Source of the DNA: Bosea sp. (in: a-proteobacteria)
GTDB taxonomy: Bacteria > Pseudomonadota > Alphaproteobacteria > Rhizobiales > Beijerinckiaceae
Direction of reading: 5' to 3'
NCBI GenBank assembly: GCA_023910605.1
Contig: JAAVVV010000001.1
Location: forward strand, 3,338,698 to 3,402,697
DNA length: 64,000 nt
Shown: positions 56,687-64,000 of the stretch, in pieces
Numbering within the stretch: position 1 is the first letter of the stretch
Layout of the letters: every line of letters begins with the position of its first letter
Translations under genes and position numbers: made by a program
The notes under the pieces: generated by a model
What the model was told of the DNA's origin: nothing
Seen by the model: the letters and a program-made list of their open reading frames with translations, nothing else
Database searches by the model: none

Positions 56687-57619
56687 ATGCGCGAAGGTCT
56701 CCTGCCCCACACCGTCACCACTGTCCTCAAGCTGTCGACCACGGTCGGCCGCGCCCGTGCCATCACCGAATTGCTGGGCGAGGTGCTCGACCCTGGCGAC
56801 ACGGCGGTGTCCGCCTTCGAGATCGATGACGAGGCGGAGGATTCGCCCTGGTTCGTCGAGGTCTTCTTCGCCGAGCCGCCGGACCAGGACGCGATCCGCG
56901 ACCTGATCGGCCCCATCGTCGGCGAGGATCTGACCAACGCCGAATTCACGGCGGTCGACTCCAGGGATTGGGTCAAGGCCAGCCTTGATGGCCTCAAGCC
57001 GGTCAGGGCCGGCCGTTTCCTGGTTCATGGCGCGCATGATCGCGAGGCGGTGCGCGTCAATGACATAGCAATCGAGATCGAGGCGGGCCTCGCCTTCGGC
57101 ACCGGGCATCACGGCACGACCGCGGGCTGCCTGCTCGCCATCCATGATGAGTTGAAGCGCGGCCGGCCGCGCCATGTGCTCGACATCGGCACAGGCACCG
57201 GGCTTCTCGCCCTTGCCGTCGCCAAGCGGCTGAAGCAGCGCGTCGTGGCTGGCGACATCGATGCAGTGGCCGTGGACGTGACGCGGGCAAATGCCGTTCT
57301 GAACCATGCGCCCGGGCTGCTGGACCTTTATGTCGCGCCGGGCGTGCGCCATGCCAAGGCGGCGCGGCTGCGGCATTTCGATCTGGTGATCGCCAATATC
57401 CTGCAACGCCCCCTGATGCGCCTCGCGCGCCATGTCGCGCTCGTGCTCAGGCCTTCAGGGACGCTGGTTCTCTCGGGCCTGCTGCTGCGCGACGTGGCAG
57501 GCGTTCTGGCCGCCTACCGGATGCAGGGCTGGACTCTTGCGCGCCGGAGTTCCCGCGAAGGCTGGGCCACCCTGGTGCTCAGGCGTCGCGGCGCGGCGCC
57601 AAGGCCGACGCCGCGCTGA
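56687..57619 (+). CDS. prmA: Ribosomal protein L11 methyltransferase PrmA
   Basis: SAM-dependent methyltransferase of 310 aa that trimethylates ribosomal protein L11. The N-terminal substrate-recognition domain has VSAFEIDDEAEDSPWFVEVFF. The catalytic domain has the family motif GLAFGTGHHGTTAGCL, SAM motif I LDIGTGTGLLALAVAKRL and the NPPY-like stretch VIANILQRPLM. The ribosome site is weak (GAG). It is followed by two small convergent genes. Confidence 0.95.
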   Translation: MREGLLPHTVTTVLKLSTTVGRARAITELLGEVLDPGDTAVSAFEIDDEAEDSPWFVEVFFAEPPDQDAIRDLIGPIVGEDLTNAEFTAVDSRDWVKASLDGLKPVRAGRFLVHGAHDREAVRVNDIAIEIEAGLAFGTGHHGTTAGCLLAIHDELKRGRPRHVLDIGTGTGLLALAVAKRLKQRVVAGDIDAVAVDVTRANAVLNHAPGLLDLYVAPGVRHAKAARLRHFDLVIANILQRPLMRLARHVALVLRPSGTLVLSGLLLRDVAGVLAAYRMQGWTLARRSSREGWATLVLRRRGAAPRPTPR

Positions 57620-57631
57620 GAGTCTCGCTGC

Positions 57632-57772
57632 TCAGAACCCGAGCGGGCCGTACTGGTCTTCGAGTTGCTTGCGCGTCTGGCGCATGTCCTGGATCACGGC
57701 ATCGGTGAAGGCCCAGAGGTCGGCGACGGTGGCGGCTGTCTTGCGGGCAAAGCTGATGATGAAGGCGAGCAT
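57632..57772 (-). CDS. Small hypothetical protein, 46 aa
   Basis: Encodes a 46-residue protein with a hydrophobic N-terminus (MLAFIISFARKTAATVADLW) and a polar helix ending DMRQTRKQLEDQYGPLGF. AGGA is about 8 bp before the ATG, and codon use is like the neighbours. It lies between the prmA stop and the 83-aa gene, on the same strand as the latter, so the two may form an operon. No family is recognised. Confidence 0.55.
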   Translation of the reverse strand: MLAFIISFARKTAATVADLWAFTDAVIQDMRQTRKQLEDQYGPLGF

Positions 57773-57854
57773 GATCTGATTCCTGATTGTGAAGGATAGG
57801 CTAGGGGCGCTGGCCGCTGATGTCCGTGCGATGGCGCACAGGCATCGGCGCCAT

Positions 57855-58106
57855 TCAGCAGTTCAAGGGAAGCCTGGCGTCGTTGGCGGGCGAAACCCGC
57901 GCCAGTTCAATGAGCACAGGCGGCTTGCCGTCGAAAAGATAGGCTTTTGCGTTGATTTCACGCTGGGCCGCGCGCAGCCGGCTCTCGATCAGCGCATTCA
58001 CGATGCGGTTCATCAAAGACAGCCGATGAAGGCGCGGCGCGGCTGCACGCGCATGCGGAGCCAGGAGGGAGGCTGCATGGGCAGCGCCGGTCTGGAGATA
58101 AGCCAT
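57855..58106 (-). CDS. Small hypothetical protein, 83 aa
   Basis: Protein of 83 aa. The strong ribosome site GAAAGGAG is 6 bp before the ATG. It has an Ala/His-rich N-terminus and an amphipathic basic middle (LMNRIVNALIESRLRAAQREINAKAYLF). Longer upstream readings have no supporting start. It is transcribed toward the 46-aa gene. The function is unknown. Confidence 0.65.
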   Translation of the reverse strand: MAYLQTGAAHAASLLAPHARAAAPRLHRLSLMNRIVNALIESRLRAAQREINAKAYLFDGKPPVLIELARVSPANDARLPLNC

Positions 58107-58362
58107 GGTGGCTCCTTTCAGGGTCGTTGACACGAAAAGGCCGTCGGCTCGGTCGTTTCCTGTTGTTCTTGTGCAAAGAAACTGGCCCCTCATGTTGCAC
58201 TGCGGTAGAGGTGCGCGCACATGCGATGCATGCACCCAAAGCATGACAGGTTAAATCTCGTTAATTCACATGCAATAAACGCATATTGAAATCCTGAGCC
58301 CTGGCTGGACGGGCCACAACCTTCCTCCTAGTCTCCGGCCCTCTTCCCAAAAGGACTGCGCT

Positions 58363-60213
58363 ATGCCGGCAGCACCCCACACCGCGCCCTCATCCACCGC
58401 TCGCTGCGAATTCCAGAGCTTCGAGGAGCAGACCGATCCTGCCAATGTCGCGCCGCGTCTGGCCGCGCTGCGCGGCTGGCTCGCCGAACGCGGGCTGGCC
58501 GGTTTCGTCATCCCGCGCTCGGACCAGCATCAGGGCGAGTATGTTCCGGCCTGTGACGAGCGGCTGGCCTGGCTCACGGGCTTCACAGGGTCGGCGGGCT
58601 CGGCCGTGGTGCTGGCGGACAAGGCCGCGCTGATCGTGGATGGCCGCTACACGCTGCAGGCGGCGGCGCAGACCGACCTTGGGCTCATCACGCCCGTGCA
58701 GATGGCGCAGCAATCGCAGGAAGCCTGGATCGAGCAGAACCTCCCTGCCGGCACAGCGCTGGGCTACGACCCATGGGTCCACACGCCGGATCAGGTCACC
58801 CGGCTCGGGGAGGCGGCCGAGCGGGCGGGCGGGCGCCTCCTGGCGGTGGCGGGCAATCCGGTCGACGCCCTCTGGCAAGGCCGGCCCGCCCCTCCGTCCG
58901 GGCGTGTGGTCAGCTATTCCGAGGCGCTGGCCGGCGAAGGCGCAGCCTCGAAGATCGCCCGCCTGCGCGCCGCGCTGGCCAAGGCGAAATGCGACGGGCT
59001 GGTGATCAGCGATCCCCACAACCTGTGCTGGCTCCTCAACATCCGCGGCGCCGACGTTCCCCACACACCCATCGCCCTGGGCTACGGCATCGTGCTTGCG
59101 AACGGCCCCGTGAAGCTGGTGATGGACAGCGCCAAGCTGTCCGCGCCTGTGATGGCCGCGCTGTCGGGTCTGGCCGAGGCCTTGCAGCCGGACAGCTTCG
59201 CGTCGCTTCTGGCCAGCGTCGCGCCGGGCCGCGCCATCCGCCTCGAAGCGGCCAGCGCGGCCGCCGCGATTCGCGATCTGATCGTCGAGGCCGGCGGCAA
59301 GGCCGATATCGGGCCTGATCCCATCGCGCTGATGAAGGCTGCCAAGAACCCGGTCGAGCTGGAGGGCTCGCGCGCGGCGCACAGGCGCGACGGAGCCGCA
59401 ATGACCCGCTTCCTGAGCTGGTTCGCGAAGACAGCGCCGGCTGGCGCCTTGACCGAGATCGACGCCGCAGCGGAGCTGGAGCGCTTCCGGCGCGAGACGA
59501 ACCAGCTCAAGGAGATCGCCTTCAGCTCGATCGCAGGCGCCGGACCCAATGCCGCGCTGCCGCATTACCGCGTCACCACCACCAGCAACCGCCGCATCGA
59601 GCCGGGCATCTTCCTGATCGATTCAGGCGGCCAATATGAGGACGGCACCACCGACATCACACGCACATTGGCCGTCTACTCAGCCAGCGACGAGATGCGC
59701 CGTCATTACACGCTGGTGCTCAAGGGCCACCTTGCCATATCCCGCGCCGTCTTCCCGAAGGGGACCACCGGCGCCCAGATCGATGCGCTGGCACGGCTGC
59801 CGCTCTGGCAGGCCGGGCTCGATTTCGACCACGGCACGGGCCACGGCGTCGGCGCCTTCCTCTCTGTGCATGAAGGTCCGCAGCGCATCGCCAAGTCAGG
59901 CCACACGCCGCTCGAGCCGGGCATGATCCTCTCCAACGAGCCGGGCTACTACCGCGAGGGCCATTACGGCATCCGCATCGAGAACCTCATCGTGGTCGAG
60001 CCGAGGACCATCGCGGGAGCGGAGCGCGACATGTATGGCTTCGAGACCGTCACCCTCGCGCCCTATGACCGCGCGCTGATCGCGGTCGACCTGCTGGATG
60101 ATGGCGAGCGGGCCTCGATCGATGCCTACCACGCCCGCGTTCTCTCCGAGATCGGGCCGCTCGTCCCGCTGCCCGAGCGCGACTGGCTGGAGGCTGCCTG
60201 CGCTCCGCTCTGA
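58363..60213 (+). CDS. Xaa-Pro aminopeptidase, M24B family
   Basis: Cytoplasmic peptidase of 616 aa that removes N-terminal residues before proline. Two creatinase-like N-terminal domains (FVIPRSDQHQGEYVPACDERLAWLTGFTGSAG and the second near 200-320) precede the pita-bread catalytic domain. The metal ligands are visible in LIDSGGQYEDGTTDITRT (two Asp), GTGHGVGAFLSVHEGP (His), SNEPGYY (Glu) and IRIENLIVVE (Glu). Length matches the long eukaryote-like APP1 type. AAGGA precedes the ATG. Confidence 0.95.
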   Translation: MPAAPHTAPSSTARCEFQSFEEQTDPANVAPRLAALRGWLAERGLAGFVIPRSDQHQGEYVPACDERLAWLTGFTGSAGSAVVLADKAALIVDGRYTLQAAAQTDLGLITPVQMAQQSQEAWIEQNLPAGTALGYDPWVHTPDQVTRLGEAAERAGGRLLAVAGNPVDALWQGRPAPPSGRVVSYSEALAGEGAASKIARLRAALAKAKCDGLVISDPHNLCWLLNIRGADVPHTPIALGYGIVLANGPVKLVMDSAKLSAPVMAALSGLAEALQPDSFASLLASVAPGRAIRLEAASAAAAIRDLIVEAGGKADIGPDPIALMKAAKNPVELEGSRAAHRRDGAAMTRFLSWFAKTAPAGALTEIDAAAELERFRRETNQLKEIAFSSIAGAGPNAALPHYRVTTTSNRRIEPGIFLIDSGGQYEDGTTDITRTLAVYSASDEMRRHYTLVLKGHLAISRAVFPKGTTGAQIDALARLPLWQAGLDFDHGTGHGVGAFLSVHEGPQRIAKSGHTPLEPGMILSNEPGYYREGHYGIRIENLIVVEPRTIAGAERDMYGFETVTLAPYDRALIAVDLLDDGERASIDAYHARVLSEIGPLVPLPERDWLEAACAPL

Positions 60214-60244
60214 GACAGCCCGCACCCTATGGCGCAGCGTGAAC

Positions 60245-60259
60245 TGTTACACTATATCA
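60245..60259. promoter_or_regulatory. Possible Zur-like site upstream of the COG0523 GTPase
   Basis: TGTTACACTATATCA matches 12 of 15 positions of the symmetric form TGTTATATTATAACA typical of zinc-uptake regulator sites. It lies 58 bp upstream of the GTPase start in a short intergenic space. Genes for COG0523 zinc chaperones are often controlled by Zur. The match is imperfect and no zur gene is in view. Confidence 0.35.
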
Positions 60260-60316
60260 GCTTCATAATTCGCGCAGCCGCCGCCACCTCACGGCCTGAT
60301 CCCGAAAGGCTCGACC

Positions 60317-61279
60317 ATGTCCGACAAGATCCCCGTCACCGTTCTCACCGGCTATCTCGGCGCCGGCAAGACAACCTTGCTCAACCGCATTCTCTCCGAG
60401 CCCCACGGCAAGAAATATGCTGTGATCGTCAACGAGTTCGGTGAGATCGGCATCGACAATGACCTGGTCGTCGGCGCCGACGAGGAAGTCTTCGAGATGA
60501 ACAATGGCTGCATCTGCTGCACGGTGCGCGGGGACCTCATCCGCATCATCGACGGGTTGATGAAGCGCAAGGGCAAGTTCGACGCCATCATCGTCGAGAC
60601 CACCGGCCTCGCCGATCCCGCGCCGGTCGCGCAGACCTTCTTCATGGATCAGGATGTCGGCGACCGGGCGCGTCTCGACGCCATCGTGACCGTGGCCGAC
60701 GCCAAATGGCTGACCGAGCGGCTGAAGGACGCGCCCGAGGCCAGGAACCAGATCGCCTTCGCCGACGTCATCGTGCTCAACAAGACCGATCTTGTCACGC
60801 CCGACGAGCTCGCCAGCGTCGAGGCCACGATCCGCGCGATCAACCCGGCCGCGAAGCTTCACCGCACCACGCGATGCCAGTTGCCGATCAGCGACGTGCT
60901 GGACCGCAACGCCTTCGATCTCGACCGCATCCTCGACATCGAGCCGGACTTTCTCGAGGAAGGCCATCATCACCACCATGCCGAGGACATACGCTCGATG
61001 TCCTTCGAGATCCGGGGCGATGTCGATCCCGACAAGTTCATGCCCTGGATCCAGGAACTGACCCAGGTGCAGGGCGGCGACATCCTGCGCTGCAAGGGCA
61101 TCCTCGCCTTCAAGAACGAGCCGCGCCGCTTCGTCTTCCAGGGCGTGCACATGCTGCTCGACGGCGACCTGCAACGCGATTGGAAGGCAGACGAGGCCCG
61201 CGTGAGCCGCGCTGTCTTCATCGGCCGCAATCTGGACCGCGATGCGATCCGGCAGGCCTTCTTCGCCACGGCGGCCTGA
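60317..61279 (+). CDS. COG0523 (CobW-type) metal-chaperone GTPase
   Basis: GTPase of 320 aa of the G3E class. The P-loop GYLGAGKTTLL is at 12-22, the metal-binding CxCC motif GCICCTVRGDLI around residue 67, the Walker B region VETTGLADPAPV, and the guanine specificity motif VLNKTDL. A His-rich run EEGHHHHHAED is near residue 218. Such proteins supply zinc or another metal to client enzymes under shortage. It lies directly upstream of a WD40 gene, a pairing seen in related bacteria. Confidence 0.93.
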   Translation: MSDKIPVTVLTGYLGAGKTTLLNRILSEPHGKKYAVIVNEFGEIGIDNDLVVGADEEVFEMNNGCICCTVRGDLIRIIDGLMKRKGKFDAIIVETTGLADPAPVAQTFFMDQDVGDRARLDAIVTVADAKWLTERLKDAPEARNQIAFADVIVLNKTDLVTPDELASVEATIRAINPAAKLHRTTRCQLPISDVLDRNAFDLDRILDIEPDFLEEGHHHHHAEDIRSMSFEIRGDVDPDKFMPWIQELTQVQGGDILRCKGILAFKNEPRRFVFQGVHMLLDGDLQRDWKADEARVSRAVFIGRNLDRDAIRQAFFATAA

Positions 61280-61293
61280 TGGCCGGGGAGGCG

Positions 61294-62322
61294 ATGATGC
61301 TGAACCCAGGCCCGCCGCCGGTGTCGCTGACGCAGCACGTTGCAGCCTTCGAACCGGCCGGCCATGTGGTCGCTGCTGCCTGGCTCGGCAGCGTGCCGGT
61401 CCTGGCGCAGGCAGATGGCGGCGTGCTGCTGGGCCAGCCAGGCGCTGGCCGCCTGGTCGACATCCACGGCGCGGGCGGCCTTCTCGTCGCGACGGCGGCA
61501 GGCGGGCGCCTCATCACCGGGGGCGGCGATGGCCGGGTCTGCGCGATGGGCGCCGACGGCGAGGTGACCGAGCTCGGGCACGATCCGAAAGGCGCCTGGA
61601 TCGATGCGGTCGCCGCATCCGCAACCGGCGCCGTGGCCTGGAGCGCAGGCAAGCGCGTCACAGCGCGCGACGACAAGGGGCGGCTGAAGAGCTTCGAGGC
61701 GCACTCGACAGCCATGGGCCTCGCCTTCGCGCCGAAGGGCTACCGGATCGCCATCGCCCATTACAATGGCGCGAGCCTGTGGTTTCCGAACACAGAGACA
61801 CAGCCCGAATGCCTTGAATGGAAGGGCGCGCATCTGGACGCCACCATCTCGCCGGACGGGCGCTTCGTGGTCACCTCAATGCAGGAGAACGCGCTGCATG
61901 GCTGGCGTCTGGCGACGAAGCCCGGCGAGAAGGTGGCGCATATGCGCATGAGCGGCTACCCGGCCAAGACGCGGTCCTTCTCCTGGTCCCATGACGGGCT
62001 CTGGCTCGCCACCAGCGGCGCCGAGGCCGTGATCATCTGGCCCTTCCAGGGCGACGGGCCCATGGGCAAGGCCCCACGCGAATGCGGCGTCCGGCGCTCG
62101 CGCGTCACGCAGGTCGCCTTCCATCCCGGCGCCTATGTCATCGCCGCAGGCTATGATGATGGCTGCATCCTTCTGCTGCGGCTCACCGATGGCTCCGAGC
62201 TTCTCGCGCGGCCCGCCGTCAAGGGTTCGGGCGTCACCGCGCTGAGCTGGGACAAGGCCGGCAAGCACCTGATCTTCGGATGCGAGGACGGCGCCGCCGG
62301 CCTGCTCACCTTGCCGACCTGA
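61294..62322 (+). CDS. WD40 repeat domain protein
   Basis: Protein of about 342 aa made of WD40-type repeats that should fold as a single beta-propeller, with repeat ends such as GGGDGRVCAM, APKGYRIAIAHYNGASLW, SPDGRFVVTSMQENALHGW, SHDGLWLATSGAEAVIIW and GAYVIAAGYDDGCILLL. No enzyme motif is present, so it is likely a scaffold. GGGGAGG sits just before ATGATG at 61294/61297; an ATG at 61279 that overlaps the GTPase stop would add five residues. Linkage to the GTPase suggests a metal-related role. Confidence 0.9.
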   Translation: MMLNPGPPPVSLTQHVAAFEPAGHVVAAAWLGSVPVLAQADGGVLLGQPGAGRLVDIHGAGGLLVATAAGGRLITGGGDGRVCAMGADGEVTELGHDPKGAWIDAVAASATGAVAWSAGKRVTARDDKGRLKSFEAHSTAMGLAFAPKGYRIAIAHYNGASLWFPNTETQPECLEWKGAHLDATISPDGRFVVTSMQENALHGWRLATKPGEKVAHMRMSGYPAKTRSFSWSHDGLWLATSGAEAVIIWPFQGDGPMGKAPRECGVRRSRVTQVAFHPGAYVIAAGYDDGCILLLRLTDGSELLARPAVKGSGVTALSWDKAGKHLIFGCEDGAAGLLTLPT

Positions 62323-62327
62323 CGCCC

Positions 62328-62600
62328 ATGCGGCTTGGCCTGTGGAAAAAGGGGTTGGGCGCCGAAGAGCCGGATGCAGCCGCCCTCGCCCGCATCAAGG
62401 CGCAGACGCGCGAGATCCTGGGCCTCGAGGAAGACGCCAGCATCTCGGCCAACGAGATCGTCTGCGCCGACCCGGCCTGCCCCGGAACCGAGACGGTGAT
62501 TCTGGTGATGATCCCCGGCCGCCGCACCAGGGCCTACAAGGTGCAGCTTCCGGCAGCCGACGTCACGATCGAGGCCCTGCGCGAGGCGCTGACCGCCTGA
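62328..62600 (+). CDS. Small conserved protein of unknown function
   Basis: Protein of 90 aa: MRLGLWKKGLGAEEPD, ARIKAQTREILGLEEDASIS, then VCADPACPGTETVILVMIPG with two cysteines, and RTRAYKVQLPAADVTIEALREALT. It looks like a small alpha/beta domain, and the CADPACPGTETVI stretch recurs in uncharacterised alphaproteobacterial proteins. It starts 5 bp after the WD40 stop and is probably co-transcribed with it and the GTPase gene. The two cysteines could bind metal, which is a guess. Confidence 0.8.
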   Translation: MRLGLWKKGLGAEEPDAAALARIKAQTREILGLEEDASISANEIVCADPACPGTETVILVMIPGRRTRAYKVQLPAADVTIEALREALTA

Positions 62601-62609
62601 TCCGCCCCT

Positions 62610-64000
62610 TCAGAAGAAGCTTTGCGGATCGACATCCACCATCACCCGAACCGAGCCGCGCTGCTTCGGCCCACGCGCAAGCCAGGCCCGCAGATAGGCC
62701 TGAAGGTCCACCTGCCGCTCGGTCTTGACCAGAAGCCGGAAGCGATGGCGGCCGCGCAGCAGCGCGATGGGGGCTTCGGCAGGTCCCAGCACCATCACGC
62801 CATCCGGCGCCTCCGCCACGCGGGCGAGATCGCGGGCATGGCGCTCCGCATCCGGCCGCTCGGCTGCGGAGACGATGAGCGCGGCGAGCCGGCCGAATGG
62901 GGGCATGCCGGCAGCCTCGCGACTCTCGATTTCGGCGCGGTAGAAGCGCTCCGGCTCGCCCGACAGCAGAGCGAGCATCACCGGGTGGCGGGGCTGATAG
63001 GTCTGGAGCAGGGCCTGTCCCGGCCGGTCGCCGCGCCCGGCGCGCCCCGTGACCTGCTGCAGCACCTGGAAGGTGCGCTCCGCGGCGCGCGGGTCGCCAG
63101 AGGCGAGGCCGATATCGGAATCGATGACGCCGACCAGCGTCATGCCCGGGAAGTTATGCCCCTTCGCGACCAGCTGCGTGCCTATCACGATCGAGAACTC
63201 GCCGTCCGCCACGGCCTGCAACTCTTGCTTGAGCCTTTCCGCGCCGCCGGGGAAATCGCTAGAGAGCACGATCGTCCTGGCATCGGGGAAGGTCGCCGCC
63301 ACCTCCTCGGCCAGCCGCTCCACGCCGGGGCCGCAGGCAGTCAGCGAATCGACCGCATCGCAGCGCGGACATTGCTCGGGCCGCCGCTCGATGTGGCCGC
63401 AGTGGTGGCACACGAGCGCGCGCCGGAAGCGATGATCGACCAGCCAGGTGGAGCAGTTGGGGCACTGGAAGCGGTGGCCGCAGCTGCGGCACAGGGTCAG
63501 CGGGGCGTAGCCGCGCCGGTTGAGGAACAGCAAGGACTGCTCCCCCGCTTCGAGATTGCGCCGCACGGCGTCCTCGAGCCGCGGCGAGATCCAGCGCCCG
63601 CGCGGGGCCGGCTCGCGGGTGAGGTCGATGGCGGCAAGCTCGGGCAGGCTGCGCCCGCCAAAGCGTTCGGGCAGGCGCACGTGCCGGTAGCGCCCGCGTT
63701 CGGCATTGACCCGGCTTTCGATGGACGGCGTGGCGGAGGCAAGGATGACGCTTGCATCCTCGAAGCGTGCCCGCACCACGGCCATGTCACGCGCATGGTA
63801 GCTGCCGCCTTCCTCCTGCTTGTAGGCCGCCTCATGTTCCTCATCGACCACGATGAGGGCCAGATCCCGGAAGGGCAGGAACAGGGCCGAGCGGGCGCCT
63901 GCCACCACAAGCGCCTCCCCATTGGCCACGGCGGCATGCAGCCTCTCCCGGCGGCGGCCTGAAACCCCCGAATGCCAGAGCCCCGGCGACACGCCGAAAC
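62610..64000 (-). CDS. priA: Primosomal protein N' (replication restart helicase PriA), partial
   Basis: C-terminal ~463 residues of the PriA helicase, which reloads the replisome at stalled forks; about 270 N-terminal residues lie beyond the window. Motif II IVVDEEHEAAYKQEE and SATPSIES are present. Eight cysteines in LCRSCGHRFQCPNC and VCHHCGHIERRPEQCPRC form the zinc-binding domain. LVAKGHNFPGMTLVGVIDSD and QVTGRAGRG are motifs V and VI. It converges on the 90-aa gene with a 9-bp gap. Confidence 0.96.
   Translation of the reverse strand, partial: FGVSPGLWHSGVSGRRRERLHAAVANGEALVVAGARSALFLPFRDLALIVVDEEHEAAYKQEEGGSYHARDMAVVRARFEDASVILASATPSIESRVNAERGRYRHVRLPERFGGRSLPELAAIDLTREPAPRGRWISPRLEDAVRRNLEAGEQSLLFLNRRGYAPLTLCRSCGHRFQCPNCSTWLVDHRFRRALVCHHCGHIERRPEQCPRCDAVDSLTACGPGVERLAEEVAATFPDARTIVLSSDFPGGAERLKQELQAVADGEFSIVIGTQLVAKGHNFPGMTLVGVIDSDIGLASGDPRAAERTFQVLQQVTGRAGRGDRPGQALLQTYQPRHPVMLALLSGEPERFYRAEIESREAAGMPPFGRLAALIVSAAERPDAERHARDLARVAEAPDGVMVLGPAEAPIALLRGRHRFRLLVKTERQVDLQAYLRAWLARGPKQRGSVRVMVDVDPQSFF

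Overview
The window is about 64 kb of GC-rich, densely coding DNA. It comes from an alphaproteobacterium, most likely a member of Hyphomicrobiales (Rhizobiales). The evidence is a two-piece, circularly permuted tmRNA gene, the block hflK-hflC-DUF2065-degP next to serB/miaA/ilv, an sspB-fumC-DUF4169-RHH cluster, and several ABC and TRAP-TAXI uptake systems. The genus cannot be fixed from the sequence alone. There is no phage, transposase, CRISPR array, rRNA or tRNA gene in the window.

Layout. 1-4756 (minus): a branched-chain-amino-acid-type ABC transporter (livG, livH, partial livM) led by an acyl-CoA synthetase gene. 5012-8536 (minus): a fused indolepyruvate ferredoxin oxidoreductase. 8846-10563 (plus): a DUF1007 protein and a NicO-family Ni/Co transporter. 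10560-15138 (minus): gamma-glutamyltransferase, amidase, cobalt-type nitrile hydratase alpha and beta, and its activator. 15253-19226 (plus): a small membrane protein and a TAXI-TRAP transporter (binding protein and fused permease). 19101-21672: a seven-copy tandem array of a ~364-bp unit made from the 3' ends of two convergent genes and the palindrome between them. 21549-25224 (minus): pdxY and an NMT1/SsuA-type ABC transporter. 25432-29415 (plus): a DedA protein, a secreted helix-hairpin-helix protein, a GT39 glycosyltransferase and a GT2-GtrA protein. 29532-34825 (minus): ilvC, a LysE exporter, a small membrane protein, ilvN, a GST and ilvB, preceded by a leader peptide and attenuator. 34857-38407: miaA, serB and degP. 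38556-42799 (minus): DUF2065, hflC, hflK, folA, a GNAT protein and thyA. 42891-43376: a YHS protein. 43520-46677 (plus): ssrA, a 67-bp repeat, sspB, fumC, DUF4169 and an RHH protein. 46711-51752 (minus): a large AsmA protein and an FAD-linked oxidase. 51905-64000: a thioesterase, a UvrD-type helicase, a Tim44-domain protein, prmA, two small proteins, a PepP-type aminopeptidase, a COG0523 GTPase, a WD40 protein, a small conserved protein and partial priA.

How genes work together. The nitrile hydratase operon would turn nitriles into amides and then acids, and its cobalt need may explain the adjoining NicO transporter. The ilv cluster carries a classical ribosome-mediated attenuator whose leader peptide has the run Leu-Val-Ile-Val. 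The tmRNA gene lies 0.3 kb upstream of sspB, whose product is expected to deliver tmRNA-tagged proteins to ClpXP. HflK/HflC and DegP form a membrane and periplasmic protein quality-control group.

The strongest unexplained structure is the array at 19101-21672. It has a higher-order pattern A-B-C-D-A-B-C', so at least one four-unit (1459-bp) duplication followed the initial 364-bp duplications. I found no clearly new enzymatic or defence system. The array, the ilv attenuator, the ssrA/sspB pair, the cobalt nitrile hydratase neighbourhood and two long perfect operator-like palindromes are the items most worth checking.
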